A program made the translations under genes and the position numbers. A stretch of 64,000 nucleotides of DNA, from positions 310,001 to 374,000 of the forward strand of contig JADJXP010000001.1 of NCBI GenBank assembly GCA_016715795.1, in the 5' to 3' direction. The DNA comes from Chloracidobacterium sp. (GTDB lineage Bacteria > Acidobacteriota > Blastocatellia > Pyrinomonadales > Pyrinomonadaceae). Numbering within the stretch: position 1 is the first letter of the stretch; each line of letters starts with the position of its first letter. Below are positions 8,855-19,051 of the stretch, in pieces. The notes under the pieces were generated by a model. That model saw only the letters and a program-made list of their open reading frames with translations. It was not told where the DNA came from and searched no databases.

Positions 8855-9783
8855 TTGGTTCGATGCGGCTGAATACGTGGATCATTGACGACCTGCAACA
8901 CCTCTGCGAGAGTATTGCCAACCCAGACTGCGGCGCTGGCAACTACCACGATCCCCATTACAAGCGGAACATCCCGGCCGCGCACCGCTGACACCATAAG
9001 TGCACCGATGCCCGGCCAGCTTAGGACCGTCTCGACAATGACGGATCCGCCAAGCAAAGCGCCGAATGCAAGACCAAAGAGTGTCAGGAATGGATTGAGC
9101 GCGACGCGCATGGCATGCTTTGCGATGACGGTCCATTCGCTCAGCCCCTTAGCACGTGCAAGACGGACAAAATCCTCGTTCATCGCTTCTTTCAGACCGT
9201 CATGGGCCTGTGCGAGAAACAAAGATATCAGTGGTATCGCCAGCACTATCGCGCCTGAAAAGAGCAAAAAAGGGCTGGTCTCGCCCGCCACCGGTGCAGC
9301 GATCGACAGCCGGAGTGATATTACGAGCACGATGAATGAGAGCACGACCCGCGGCGTTGACGCCGCAACGAGGATCATGATATCGATCGCTCCTTCCAGC
9401 AGACGACTGCGATAGCGAGCGGATATGAGGGCCAGGCCAAGAGAAACCACAACGCTGATCGCCAAGCCTAATAGGCCGATCATCAGCGTGTTCTTTAGTC
9501 TGGCCCAGACAAGTGCGCTTACAGGCAGTTTGAACATGAACGACTCGCCCAGATCGCCCTGCGCGGCCGACCCCAGCCACGAACCGTAGCGGACAATGAA
9601 TGGGCGATCAAGCCCGTAAACTTGGCGCAGTTTGTCGATGGTCTGCTCCGATATCTGAGGATTCTCTCGAAGGCCGGAGAGAGCATCTCCGCCGGCCGCC
9701 GACAAAAGAGCAAACGTAATGATCGACACGCCAATGATCATGAACAGGCCGTGAAGCAGTTTCTTGATGAAAAATCGAAGCAT
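8851..9783 (-). CDS. OppB/DppB-type ABC transporter permease
   Basis: 310 residues from ATG 9783, where MLRFFIKKLLHGLFMIIGVS opens the first membrane segment as in OppB proteins. An upstream in-frame ATG at 9810 is possible; neither has a good ribosome site. The family pattern is visible: first segment, then a periplasmic region containing LRQVYGLDRPFIVRYGSW, then the transmembrane core with an EAA loop (EDFVRLARAKGLSEWTVIAK). It pairs with the OppC-type gene downstream, with 4-nt overlap. Substrate unknown. Confidence 0.85.
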   Translation of the reverse strand: MLRFFIKKLLHGLFMIIGVSIITFALLSAAGGDALSGLRENPQISEQTIDKLRQVYGLDRPFIVRYGSWLGSAAQGDLGESFMFKLPVSALVWARLKNTLMIGLLGLAISVVVSLGLALISARYRSRLLEGAIDIMILVAASTPRVVLSFIVLVISLRLSIAAPVAGETSPFLLFSGAIVLAIPLISLFLAQAHDGLKEAMNEDFVRLARAKGLSEWTVIAKHAMRVALNPFLTLFGLAFGALLGGSVIVETVLSWPGIGALMVSAVRGRDVPLVMGIVVVASAAVWVGNTLAEVLQVVNDPRIQPHRTK

Positions 9784-9872
9784 CGGTCGCGGACGCGAAC
9801 TCTCGAACATTTTTTACCATCGCTCGCGGAATTGCAAAAACACAGGCTCAAAACCCGGCATCCATTCAAACG

Positions 9873-9910
9873 ATCAAAAAAAAGGGGGCGAGGTGGTGAG
9901 CCTCGCCCTC
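9873..9910 (-). terminator. Intrinsic terminator of the giant metalloprotease gene
   Basis: On the minus strand a GGGCGAGG / CCTCGCCC stem (9886-9893 with 9901-9908, 7-nt loop) is followed by a run of eight T (the A-run at 9876-9883). This is a classic rho-independent terminator between this gene and the permease pair. Confidence 0.8.
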
Positions 9911-9941
9911 TTCAGTCATGTCCGCTTGTTGCGGAGCGTGT

Positions 9942-12900
9942 CTAGTTGTTCGTGGCCCCCGTGTCGATCGCGACAAAGTCGAGATCGGCGACGTTATCGG
10001 TCAGCGACAACACCTGTGTCGGAACAGCAAAGATGTACCGCCTCGAATTGACCGTCACCATGTAGGTCTGGCCGGTCTGCAGGCCTTCGAAGTTGTAGTA
10101 TCCAAAGCTGCCCGTCTGGACCCTCATCGGCTCCGTCAGAGTGCCGCCAGAGATCACCACCTCAGCATTCCGGATGCCGTGGCCTCCGGCCGTTAGGACG
10201 CGACCTGAAACGGACGCGTTCGCTGCCGTCGATGCCAGGAACTCGATGCCCCAGCCGCCGTTGAGGCAGCCTGTCACGACCTCAGGATTACCCAAAGGTG
10301 TTCCCGCATCGTCACGAACATAGAGGTTCCATACACCGTTGGCATTCGTCAGGCCAAAGTTGCCGAAGAACGTCTGTGTTCCCGTTCCGCCAACCGTGCT
10401 GCCGGGCTCGTTATACGGCCCTGCCGGAGCGGCACCCGGGAAGTTGGTCACAGGCGTCTCCCAGTTCGTCGGCTCGAAGTTGCCCGTTGTGAGCGGCCCT
10501 GAGTTGGGCAGCACACCAGGCCCTGCGTCACGGAGGCTAAGCGTTACAGTGTTATTGCTCGGTATCGCTATTGCTCCGCCCGCATCGCCCATCAGCACAT
10601 ACTTCTGGCCTCCCGGGCCGACCAATAGTACATCGAGATTGTCGGGCAGTACGTGCTCCAGATCATAGAGTGTCACACGCATATTGCCGATCTGGACAGG
10701 CCCACCGGCGACGGGGATCGGTGCCGGATAAACATCAGCCGCACCGCCGAGGTTGCTGCATATGGCCCCTGTGAAGCGGAACGCAGTTGCCGTGTCATTA
10801 ATATTAAGCACGGCATTCTGCACCTCAGGTGCCAGCGTCCCCCATCCTGTAAGGGTGAGGTTAACCGTCTCCGTCGGTTCCGACAAGAGATCGGCGAAGA
10901 TCGGCACATTGACCGTCTTCAGCGTCTCGTTCGGGTTGAATGTGACGTTAGTGGTTACATTCTGATAGTCGAGGCCCGGTCCGGGAGCGGCCCCGCCCGT
11001 CGCAGTCCCATTCGACGTGGTGAACGTCACCGTGTTAGTACCAGAAAGGTCACCGCTACGTGCTATACCGATCACAGCCGTCTGTGACTCGTCTTCAGTA
11101 TACGGGTTCTGGACGAACGTGATACTGAATGGAGCCGGCGTCGGCGTTACCGACGGTGTTGGTGTCGGTATCGGCGACGGTGTTGGAGTTGGCGTCGGTG
11201 TCGGAGTCGGTGTCGGTGTCGGAGTCGCCGGCGGAGGTGTCGGCGTCGGCGACGCGGTCGGGCATGGGCCCGACAACAGTTCGACCGTACTGAGAGCCGT
11301 CGTCGACGTGGTTAGACCGTCAACAACCATCACTCGGCCATCCGGCAAGGTGCCTTGTGCGTGTCCCGCACGGGCAGCGCCCAGGGTCGGCCCCACAGCA
11401 AACGTACCGCTGCTAATCGTGAAGATGTGCGTGGTAGCACTCGGAGCGAAGCTGCCGTTCGCTCCATCTGTGATCAGCAGTTGTCCCGAGCCCAGAGGCG
11501 AAATGCCGCCGTAATTGCCACGGGCCCCGACAGTGCCGGCCGAACCTAGATTGGTCCACGAGTTCGCGACCGGGTCGTAACGAAGCAGCGTATCGGTCGC
11601 AGTGTTGAACGCGGGTCCTAGCAAGCCGCCGTAAACATAGACGAACCCGCCCGAGGCCGTGGCATAGAGGTTAGTTCGCAGGTCAGGCAACGTTGCTCCG
11701 GTACTCCACGAGTCGGTGGCAATGTCATAGATTAATGTTGTATTCACCGCATTGTTGAAGTCATCGCCGCCTATGACATAAAACTTGCCCCCGACGACCG
11801 CCCCTGCAGCTGCCTCCCTGAAAGCAGGAAGATTCGCGCCGCTCGACCATGTGTCGGTAGCAATGTCGTATATCCTAAGCGTATTGACCACGCCCGCGGC
11901 GGTCGTGCCGCCCAGCCAACCGCCCGCGACATATATCTTGCCGCCGGCCGCTCCCAAAGCCGTCTGGCTAAGGCCAACCGGCAACGGAGCGACATTGCTC
12001 CAGGTGTTCGTTACCGGGTCAAAGCGCGAGACCTGATTATATATGGTCAGATTATCGCCACTCGATCCACCAACCACATACAGCTTGTTGTCCGTGCCGA
12101 GCGCGGACTGGAGAGCATAGCGTGCCGGAGTCTGAGCCGGGCCTGCCTGCCATACGCCGGGCGTACAACTCGGTGAAGGTGAAGGCGGCGGTGTCGGCGT
12201 CGGTGTCGGTGTTGCCGGTGGAGGTGTCGGCGTCGGTGTCGGCGATGGCCCGCCGATCGGCGCGGCTACCGCACGAACAAACATCGACCGATAAGCCGTG
12301 AATGACGACTGTATCGTTCCCCAGGCAGCCGGGCCTGACGAGGTATCGAACCGTGCATAGCCGCCCGCAAACCCGACAGGATTTCCTGTAGATTCATCCG
12401 AGGCTACAAACACGTTCGTCGTCATCGGTACATACCGCACTCCGAGATACACGCTTCCCGAACCAATATTCAGGTTCATCGGAGCAATATTCACAGTCTG
12501 CCAGACCGGCACGCCGAGACCGCCCGGGATGCCCGTGGCCGTCGCGGCTATCGTGCCCAGCTGCGTTCCCGGTGCTCCGCCCGCTCCGTCGTCGTCGTAT
12601 GCAATCACGTTGAAGTTCAGCGTCGTCGGCGTGCCGGCGATCGTGATGAAGGCCACGCAAACTGACGTGAATGTCGACGGGTAACTTGATGGTGTAAACT
12701 TGTCCACCGCGTTGAACATCGTAATAGTCGATGGGTTGGCGCTGTAGCCATTCTCCATAGTTCCGTCATCGTGAATGATGATACCGGGCTGCGTGTTGCA
12801 ATTTACTCCCGGTCCCGGTGTTGGCGTCGGGCTCGGCGTCGAAGGCGGTGTCGGAGTCGGCGTAGGCCCACCGGCACCCGCCACGAGGCAGAGGTTCACG

Positions 12901-15569
12901 GCCGATACCGTTCCCGTATCGCCACCGGCGTTGTCGCTGATGTTCAGCGTCCAGTTGCCGTTTGCAGCCTCAGGCGACATGCCGTCGAAGATATCCATTC
13001 CGCGTTCCTCGCCGCCCGGCCGAACCGGCCCGCCGAATACCGTGTTAAGGAATACCTGCTCGCCCGGCGTCGATACGCACTGGCTGGCAGCATAGTCTCC
13101 CGCAGGTACCGGATTGCCCGCTACCGTGTGGAACGTGTTCGGGAACCCGTCGCCAAAGTTGTACGGCCCGACAAGATCATTCGATGACCCAAATCCAGTC
13201 GGCGGACACACCGTATTGCCGCGCCGCTCGACGATCGTCGCCGTCGGTCCGCCGCTCGGTGCCTGCAGCGTCATCTTGATGTCGCCGCCCCATGAGTGCG
13301 CCGGATTCCACACCCAGTTCCTCACCTGAGCCGAGGTTAATGTGCCCGTAAGTCCGGATACCGGAATAGTCAGGCTCACGCCGCCCGGCGAATTGTCAGG
13401 TATAACGGCCGGCAGACCGCCCGACGGGACAAATGTCTGCCCCGCACATCCCGGAGGAGGCGTGGGCGTCGGTGTCGGCGTTGCCGGTGGTGGTGTCGGA
13501 CTCGGCGTCGGCGTCGGCACGGGGCCGCTCGTCAACGTAAAGTTCGTGTTCGAAATGTCGAAATAGATATTACCGACCGCCTCGACCTTGATCCTCGCGG
13601 TAGTCGTCGGCGTTCCCGGCATGGTAACCGTTTCGGAACCGTCATTAGCCGTACCCGCCGCAAGAACGGTCGGGAACGTATTTCCGCCATCCGAAGAATA
13701 CAGAATATTCACAGTCGCCGTATTGATCGGTGCCCCGGTAGTGCCGGCAACGTCCCAAGTGATCGCCTGCGAACTTCCGGTTCCCCAAATGACCGGTGAA
13801 TTCGGCGATGTGACCTGAAACGGCCCAGCCGCATTGCTGACCGTAACGACCATGTCCTGAAACTGTGTCTGACCGATGGTCGAACCCGGGACATACGGTT
13901 TGTTGTCTTTAGCCGTAAATCTAAAATTCAAGGTCCTTGATACAGAGCTAAGCGCTTCGGTATTTACATTCCCGCCAGGGTTCGGCCCCGTAACAGCCAG
14001 TCCCGCAAGGATGGTCGAGAGCTTTGGCATGAAGCGAGTCGGCGACGTGGAATTCGGCTGCGTGAGCCAATTCGGGCCGCTCGCTTTTGTCGGAAATGCC
14101 GGGCTGTTAGCTCCCGTTGTCCCCGAGTTAGCACTATCGTTCTGCTCCCAGTTATAGGTCAGCGGATCGCTCTCAGGATCCGTCGCCGAGCCGGTCAGAG
14201 CAAAAGGTGTCGTGATCGGGATAGTGTAGTTGGTCAACGGAGCGACGACCGGTGGCGTGTTTAGCGTCATCGTGGTCGTTCCGGCGGCCGGACACGGCCT
14301 CAACGGCAGATTCGTCTGGATCTGCTGGATCGAGCGTTGGTGCCATACATCGATCGAGTGATCATCGACATCGAAGCTCGTGATGCCTGCGTAACCCATT
14401 ATCGTTACGCCCGACCCGACCTCAACGTTGTTGACTCCCCCGGCCTCAAGGCCGTGTGAGAACGTGTGATTTCCGCCCATTTGGTGGCCAACCTCGTGTG
14501 CGACATAGTCGATATCGAAGTTATCACCCTGCGGAATGCCATCGGCCGGTGAAGTGATTCCGCGGCCCTTGGTATTGTCGGCACTGCAAACGCAGCCGAT
14601 GCAGCCGGCGTTGCCGCCGCCGCCCGAAGCTCCAAACAGATGGCCGATATCGTAGTTAGCCGCCCCGATCACCGAGCCGAGCGTATTCATCAACTCGTTG
14701 TTCCAGTTGCCGAGAGTGGTGTAAGGATCGGTCGTTGGATTGTAATAGAAAACATCCGTCGTGTTCGCGATCAGATTCAGGTGAACCGCAAGATCCTTCT
14801 CATAGGTTCCGTTCGTTCTCGTCAGCGTCGCATTGACAGCAGCAAGGACTAGCGCAACCTGAGCCGGAGCGGTCGCCCCAAAGAAGTTGGAGTATTCACC
14901 ATTGACGGACTGGGCAAGCCGCATCGTCCTGATGGTTCCGGTATTCGCTTCCGGCAGCCTGAGGCTCGACACCTGAGAGTGAATGCTCGACATCAGGTTT
15001 CGCTCTTCGGTCGTGCATGCCCACGGCATTTCGCCGCGTCGCTGACTCCGCTCGAATACCGCGTACACCATCCGATCTTGTGAGTAAGGCTCGATGTATT
15101 CGTTGACCCTTCCCACACGAAAGACCGTTGTTTGGATCCCCTGCGGCGACAGGCTCAACTTGAGCACCGCGTAGCGGTCGTCAAGACCGCGGCCTGAAAA
15201 GGCCCTGATGTTCGGGAATTCCTCCTGCAATGCCGGCTCGAAGTTAGAGGCCTCGAAAACCTCAAACCTCTCGAGCACGCCGTCGGCGTTCGGCAGCAGG
15301 ATCACAGTCGACGCCGGGCTGTTGCCCGTAAGGGCAACAGGTTGATCCGTGATCGACATTAACTGAGCTTTCAGCGGTTCAACATTAAGGTTGAACAGCT
15401 TGAACTCGGTGGGAAATGACTGCCGCGCAACAGCCTTGTCTTTGACGATGCTGTCCGTGCTGTCGTTATTTGCACTCCAAATATTCTCCTGCGCCGTTAC
15501 CGTCAGCGTCGACAATGCGATCGCGGCAATAACGAAGAGAACCAATCTACGGCTCAACTTGGTAAACAT
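9942..15569 (-). CDS. Giant secreted reprolysin-like metalloprotease with P-domains, kelch, Calx-beta and CarbopepD-like modules
   Basis: 1875 residues from ATG 15569, chosen for AAGGAG 8-9 nt upstream and the signal peptide MFTKLSRRLVLFVIAAIALS. A propeptide-like region is followed at about residue 355 by the zinc site VAHEVGHQMGGNHTF (HExxHxxGxxH) and a Met-turn (TIMGYAG) near residue 390, placing it with metzincin-type proteases. Further modules: Ig/FN-like beta domains, Pro/Thr linkers, a proprotein-convertase-type P-domain, a second beta domain, about five kelch repeats (LYVVGG, IYVAGG, FYVIGG, VYVYGG), a Calx-beta domain, another P-domain-like unit, and a terminal CarbopepD regulatory-like domain (ASVSGRVLTAGGHGIRNAEV). 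Extracellular proteolysis is likely; the substrate cannot be read. It is a stand-alone transcript with its own terminator. Confidence 0.85.
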   Translation of the reverse strand: MFTKLSRRLVLFVIAAIALSTLTVTAQENIWSANNDSTDSIVKDKAVARQSFPTEFKLFNLNVEPLKAQLMSITDQPVALTGNSPASTVILLPNADGVLERFEVFEASNFEPALQEEFPNIRAFSGRGLDDRYAVLKLSLSPQGIQTTVFRVGRVNEYIEPYSQDRMVYAVFERSQRRGEMPWACTTEERNLMSSIHSQVSSLRLPEANTGTIRTMRLAQSVNGEYSNFFGATAPAQVALVLAAVNATLTRTNGTYEKDLAVHLNLIANTTDVFYYNPTTDPYTTLGNWNNELMNTLGSVIGAANYDIGHLFGASGGGGNAGCIGCVCSADNTKGRGITSPADGIPQGDNFDIDYVAHEVGHQMGGNHTFSHGLEAGGVNNVEVGSGVTIMGYAGITSFDVDDHSIDVWHQRSIQQIQTNLPLRPCPAAGTTTMTLNTPPVVAPLTNYTIPITTPFALTGSATDPESDPLTYNWEQNDSANSGTTGANSPAFPTKASGPNWLTQPNSTSPTRFMPKLSTILAGLAVTGPNPGGNVNTEALSSVSRTLNFRFTAKDNKPYVPGSTIGQTQFQDMVVTVSNAAGPFQVTSPNSPVIWGTGSSQAITWDVAGTTGAPINTATVNILYSSDGGNTFPTVLAAGTANDGSETVTMPGTPTTTARIKVEAVGNIYFDISNTNFTLTSGPVPTPTPSPTPPPATPTPTPTPPPGCAGQTFVPSGGLPAVIPDNSPGGVSLTIPVSGLTGTLTSAQVRNWVWNPAHSWGGDIKMTLQAPSGGPTATIVERRGNTVCPPTGFGSSNDLVGPYNFGDGFPNTFHTVAGNPVPAGDYAASQCVSTPGEQVFLNTVFGGPVRPGGEERGMDIFDGMSPEAANGNWTLNISDNAGGDTGTVSAVNLCLVAGAGGPTPTPTPPSTPSPTPTPGPGVNCNTQPGIIIHDDGTMENGYSANPSTITMFNAVDKFTPSSYPSTFTSVCVAFITIAGTPTTLNFNVIAYDDDGAGGAPGTQLGTIAATATGIPGGLGVPVWQTVNIAPMNLNIGSGSVYLGVRYVPMTTNVFVASDESTGNPVGFAGGYARFDTSSGPAAWGTIQSSFTAYRSMFVRAVAAPIGGPSPTPTPTPPPATPTPTPTPPPSPSPSCTPGVWQAGPAQTPARYALQSALGTDNKLYVVGGSSGDNLTIYNQVSRFDPVTNTWSNVAPLPVGLSQTALGAAGGKIYVAGGWLGGTTAAGVVNTLRIYDIATDTWSSGANLPAFREAAAGAVVGGKFYVIGGDDFNNAVNTTLIYDIATDSWSTGATLPDLRTNLYATASGGFVYVYGGLLGPAFNTATDTLLRYDPVANSWTNLGSAGTVGARGNYGGISPLGSGQLLITDGANGSFAPSATTHIFTISSGTFAVGPTLGAARAGHAQGTLPDGRVMVVDGLTTSTTALSTVELLSGPCPTASPTPTPPPATPTPTPTPTPTPTPTPSPIPTPTPSVTPTPAPFSITFVQNPYTEDESQTAVIGIARSGDLSGTNTVTFTTSNGTATGGAAPGPGLDYQNVTTNVTFNPNETLKTVNVPIFADLLSEPTETVNLTLTGWGTLAPEVQNAVLNINDTATAFRFTGAICSNLGGAADVYPAPIPVAGGPVQIGNMRVTLYDLEHVLPDNLDVLLVGPGGQKYVLMGDAGGAIAIPSNNTVTLSLRDAGPGVLPNSGPLTTGNFEPTNWETPVTNFPGAAPAGPYNEPGSTVGGTGTQTFFGNFGLTNANGVWNLYVRDDAGTPLGNPEVVTGCLNGGWGIEFLASTAANASVSGRVLTAGGHGIRNAEVVISGGTLTEPMRVQTGSFGYYNFEGLQTGQTYMVTVNSRRYIFAVPTQVLSLTDNVADLDFVAIDTGATNN
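11135..11270 (-). repeat. Pro/Thr linker microsatellite between kelch and Calx-beta domains
   Basis: ggtgtcggcgtcgg-type hexamers encode TPTP on the minus strand. Similar linkers in the same gene are near 12170-12245, 12815-12870 and 13455-13530, each marking a domain boundary. Confidence 0.75.
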
Positions 15570-15843
15570 AATCTCGCTCCTTGTTTGGGTCAATTGCATT
15601 CGCTTGCCCCGCGACACCCGGGGGCAAAAGCGTAGAAAACTCACACTCAGGTCCTTTCTTCTTCTTCAAACTGCAAAGTTTAGAATGTTAATCCGTATCT
15701 TAAGACAAAAAACAAGCACTTGTCTATGCTTGCGCTAAAAAAATCCTAATACGGCGGGCGGCTTGCTTTGAACCAACCAATCACTGACAATCGGTGTCTA
15801 ATCCTCAGATAGTTGTTTGTAGGCGTTTTTGGCTTCCTTTGTT
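15570..15843. other. Divergent intergenic region
   Basis: About 270 bp between the giant protease (minus) and the VWFA gene (plus). The middle (15680-15760) is AT-rich, as expected for back-to-back promoters. An imperfect palindrome ACAAG-CA-CTTGT lies at 15712-15723. I could not fix a confident -35/-10 pair on either strand. Confidence 0.4.
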
Positions 15844-17064
15844 ATGCGATCCAGTATCATCCAATTTGTGGCCGTCAGCGGCATTCTCCTTTTTGGCCTG
15901 TCACCTGCGACACCACAATCAAAGCCGCAAAAAACGGCGACTCCGGCCGGCAATGAAAAGAAGAATACCCGCCCTGATCCCAAGGTCGAGGAGGAGCGTC
16001 GCCGCGCCGAAGAGGAAAAGAACGCCATCGCTGACGATATCGTCGAGAAGGTCGAGGCGAAGATAGTTAATATCGAGACCGTTGTTTACAACAAGAAGAC
16101 CGGCCAAATAGTAACGGGCCTGACCAAGAATAATTTCACGATCCTTGAAAATGGTGTCAAACAGCCGATCTCAGGCTTTGCAGCGCCGGAATCGCCCATC
16201 ACCGTAACGCTCGTAGTCGAATACAGCCGGTGGACCGAGATCTTCGGTTCCGCCGCCGGCGGCTATTTTGAACCGGGGTTTTACGAGGTCGTTCGGCCCG
16301 TAGCCTACTTTCTGTCGAGGTTCATCAAACCGCCCGACGACTATGCGTCGGTGATAGCCTTCGATATGCGGCCTACGCCTATCACCGATTTCACCAATGA
16401 CCCGCGCCAGTTGAACGAAACGGTAAACGTACTTCTCAAAAACAGACCGGCGTTTACCGATAACAATCTCTTCGACGCTCTCAAGTTCGCTCTCATCGGC
16501 GGCCGCGGCGATGCGGTAGTGCTGGATGATTCCAAGAGCAAGACTGCGATCTACGGCGGCATGGCAGATGTCAAGGCCAAGCGGCGGGCAATAATTCTGG
16601 TTGCCTCCGGCATCGACACCTTCAGTAAAACGGGCTATGACGAAGTTCGGCGAATAATTATGGAATCGGGAGTGCCTATCTACGCCATTAGCACGGCAAA
16701 CCTGTTCTGCAAGAGGTACTGTGATTATCTAGACCCGTCGCGGGTGATGCCCGGCACACCGGACAGGCTGACCTTCCTTCAGGCCCAGAATGCGATGAAT
16801 ACCTTCGCCAAGGAATCAGGCGGCGTGCACTATCCGATGACGTTTGAGGGTGAGATACCGGGATATCTGAACTCGATCAACGGTTTTCTTCGCAATCAAT
16901 ATGCTATCTCATATGACCTTACGGACGGTCATCAGCCCGGGAAACGCTATAAATTAGAGGTCAAGGTTGATGTCGATGGCGATGGCCAAAGTGACGATAA
17001 GACGTATGTCGTCCAGCACAGGCCTTACTACACGATGCCCTCGCAGGCCCCTGCGAAAAAATGA
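15844..17064 (+). CDS. VWFA-related acidobacterial-domain protein, exported
   Basis: 406 residues from ATG 15844; the frame also offers a TTG at 15829. A signal peptide (MRSSIIQFVAVSGILLFGLS) is followed by a charged Glu/Lys/Arg-rich stretch (residues about 35-70), then a von Willebrand A-like fold of the kind described as VWFA-related in Acidobacteria: IETVVYNKKTGQIVTGLTKN (plug-like beta strands), VTLVVEYSR at the metal-site position, and VPIYAISTANLF. The canonical DxSxS is replaced by EYSRW, so metal binding may be lost. It probably takes part in protein-protein contacts outside the inner membrane. A perfect terminator follows. Confidence 0.75.
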   Translation: MRSSIIQFVAVSGILLFGLSPATPQSKPQKTATPAGNEKKNTRPDPKVEEERRRAEEEKNAIADDIVEKVEAKIVNIETVVYNKKTGQIVTGLTKNNFTILENGVKQPISGFAAPESPITVTLVVEYSRWTEIFGSAAGGYFEPGFYEVVRPVAYFLSRFIKPPDDYASVIAFDMRPTPITDFTNDPRQLNETVNVLLKNRPAFTDNNLFDALKFALIGGRGDAVVLDDSKSKTAIYGGMADVKAKRRAIILVASGIDTFSKTGYDEVRRIIMESGVPIYAISTANLFCKRYCDYLDPSRVMPGTPDRLTFLQAQNAMNTFAKESGGVHYPMTFEGEIPGYLNSINGFLRNQYAISYDLTDGHQPGKRYKLEVKVDVDGDGQSDDKTYVVQHRPYYTMPSQAPAKK

Positions 17065-17094
17065 GATGATATCCTTGGCGCATTTTGACGCGTG

Positions 17095-17120
17095 AGCAGG
17101 CTCCCGGTAGCCTGCTTTTT
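17095..17120 (+). terminator. Intrinsic terminator after the VWFA gene
   Basis: AGCAGGCT (17095-17102) pairs perfectly with AGCCTGCT (17109-17116) around CCCGGT and is followed by TTTT. Confidence 0.85.
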
Positions 17121-17167
17121 CGTTTGTTGCCCCGAGGCCCGTCTGATAGCCTTGATAGTTTGTTTCG

Positions 17168-19051
17168 ATGAGCAAGAAGATCGTCGATAGCTACAGAAAG
17201 AAACTCGCCACTGAGCGCGGTTATGTAACCTCGCACGGTGCCGATCTGCACATCGCATTGTGCTACCCGAATACTCACGCCATCGGCATGGCCAATCTCG
17301 GCATGCACACGATGTATGAGCTGTTCAATTCGATACCGGGCGTAGCGTGCGAGCGTGTCTTTCTCCCGGATCCTGGCGAATTGCGCGAATATGAACGAAC
17401 CGGTACGCCGCTGCTCTCGCTCGAAACACAATCACGGGTAAAGGACTTTGACATCGTGGCTTTCTCGATCTCATTCGAGACCGATTACCTGAATATGGCC
17501 CGTATGCTGCAGCTTTCGGGCATTCCGGTTTGGGCAGAGAAGAGAACGCACTTTGATCCGCTCGTCATTATGGGCGGAGCCGCCTCATTCCTCAATCCTG
17601 AACCTATCGCGGAGTTTACAGACGCGATTGCCGTAGGAGAAGGCGAGATACTTGTCTATCAACTCATCGACGCCGTATTTGAGAACGAAACAAAGGGCGA
17701 CATCCTGCTCGCCCTGGCATGCATCGGCCGTGGCTTTTATGTTCCGTCGCTCTATGACGTGCTCTACAACGACGACGGAACAGTTTTTGATTATTTGCCT
17801 AACCAGCCCGGCGTTCCGCAACGCGTCGGCCGAGCCCTCGCGGCCATCAATCCAAAAGAAGGCACGCTGCGGAGGGCCCTGAAGCGTGGCGAGGCGGAAC
17901 TTGCCGATTTTCTTGTCAATCAGGACACATTCTGCCCGTCAACGTCCGTCTGGTCGCCCGAGGCCGAGATGGGGGACCGTCTGCTGGTCGAGATATCGCG
18001 CGGCTGTTCGCAGGGCTGCCGCTTTTGTTGGGCAGGATACAATTACTATCCGCCGCGGGTCGTGCCTGCTAAAGACATCCTTGCAAAGGCCCGCGAATGG
18101 CGTGACCGAACAAACAAGATCGGCCTTGTCTCGACTGCTGTCTGCGATCACCCCGAGATATCGACGATCCTCCGCGAGCTTCGGGCCATGGATTACCGGA
18201 TTTCGGTCTCGAGCCTGAGGCTCGATCAGATATCGGACGAACTGCTCGATGCTCTTGTTGAATCACGCGACCAGCAGATCGCCGTTGCACCAGAGACCGG
18301 CTCAGATCGTCTGCGTTGCGTGATCAACAAGAACCTGACAAACGATGAGATCGTCGATATCTGCGGTGCGGTATTCGACCGGGGAATGCTTACGGTCAAG
18401 CTCTACGTCATGGTCGGCCTGCCTACTGAGACACAAGATGACCTCGATGAGATATTTGTCCTTGCCGAACGCATCAAAGACCGCATGCTCGAGTCCGGAA
18501 AACGGATTGGCCGCGCGGGTAAGATCATCGTCTCGCTCAACGGATTTGTGCCAAAACCGAATACGCCGCTACAATGGGACGCAATTTGCGATGAGCGCGA
18601 GCTAAAGCGGCGAATTAAATACGTCTGCAAATGCCTCAGCCGGATCCCGAACGTCGAGGTCCGCTTCATGTCCGCAAAGATCGCTCATGAACAGGCATTG
18701 TTCTCGTCGGGCGACCGCACCGTGGCCACTGTGATCGACGCGGCGGCCCGTTACGGCGGCGATATCGACAAGGCACTTAGGGAAACCGGCATCGACGCCG
18801 CCTTTCATACCTCACGGGATCGCTCATATGACGAATTCCTGCCGTGGTCGATCGTTGACAGCGGCCTCTCGTTCGAATTCCTCAAGACCGAACATGAAAA
18901 AGCCCGAGAGTCGCTCTCGAGCCTTCCGTGTCCTGCGGTTGAAAAATGTACGACCTGCGGGGTTTGCCCTTCGACGTGGCTTGCCGATGCCCCCGAAGCT
19001 CTTGTTCAGATCCAGCCAGCAAAGGTCCGTGCGGCACTCGCGGCCGTCTAG
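17168..19051 (+). CDS. TIGR03960-type B12-binding-domain radical SAM protein
   Basis: 627 residues. The N-terminal half has the cobalamin-binding-like fold of this family (IALCYPNTHAIGMANLGMHT, then VIMGGAASFLNPEPIAEFTD). The radical SAM cluster site is EISRGCSQGCRFCWAG (CxxxCxxC). It continues with a typical barrel (VAPETGSDRLR, VKLYVMVGLPTE) and ends in a Cys-rich tail (CTTCGVCPS). Family members are widespread, often fused or next to a DUF2344 partner. No such partner is here, and the precise reaction is not established as far as I know. Its stop codon interlocks with that of the convergent gene at 19048 (shared CTAG). Confidence 0.85.
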   Translation: MSKKIVDSYRKKLATERGYVTSHGADLHIALCYPNTHAIGMANLGMHTMYELFNSIPGVACERVFLPDPGELREYERTGTPLLSLETQSRVKDFDIVAFSISFETDYLNMARMLQLSGIPVWAEKRTHFDPLVIMGGAASFLNPEPIAEFTDAIAVGEGEILVYQLIDAVFENETKGDILLALACIGRGFYVPSLYDVLYNDDGTVFDYLPNQPGVPQRVGRALAAINPKEGTLRRALKRGEAELADFLVNQDTFCPSTSVWSPEAEMGDRLLVEISRGCSQGCRFCWAGYNYYPPRVVPAKDILAKAREWRDRTNKIGLVSTAVCDHPEISTILRELRAMDYRISVSSLRLDQISDELLDALVESRDQQIAVAPETGSDRLRCVINKNLTNDEIVDICGAVFDRGMLTVKLYVMVGLPTETQDDLDEIFVLAERIKDRMLESGKRIGRAGKIIVSLNGFVPKPNTPLQWDAICDERELKRRIKYVCKCLSRIPNVEVRFMSAKIAHEQALFSSGDRTVATVIDAAARYGGDIDKALRETGIDAAFHTSRDRSYDEFLPWSIVDSGLSFEFLKTEHEKARESLSSLPCPAVEKCTTCGVCPSTWLADAPEALVQIQPAKVRAALAAV

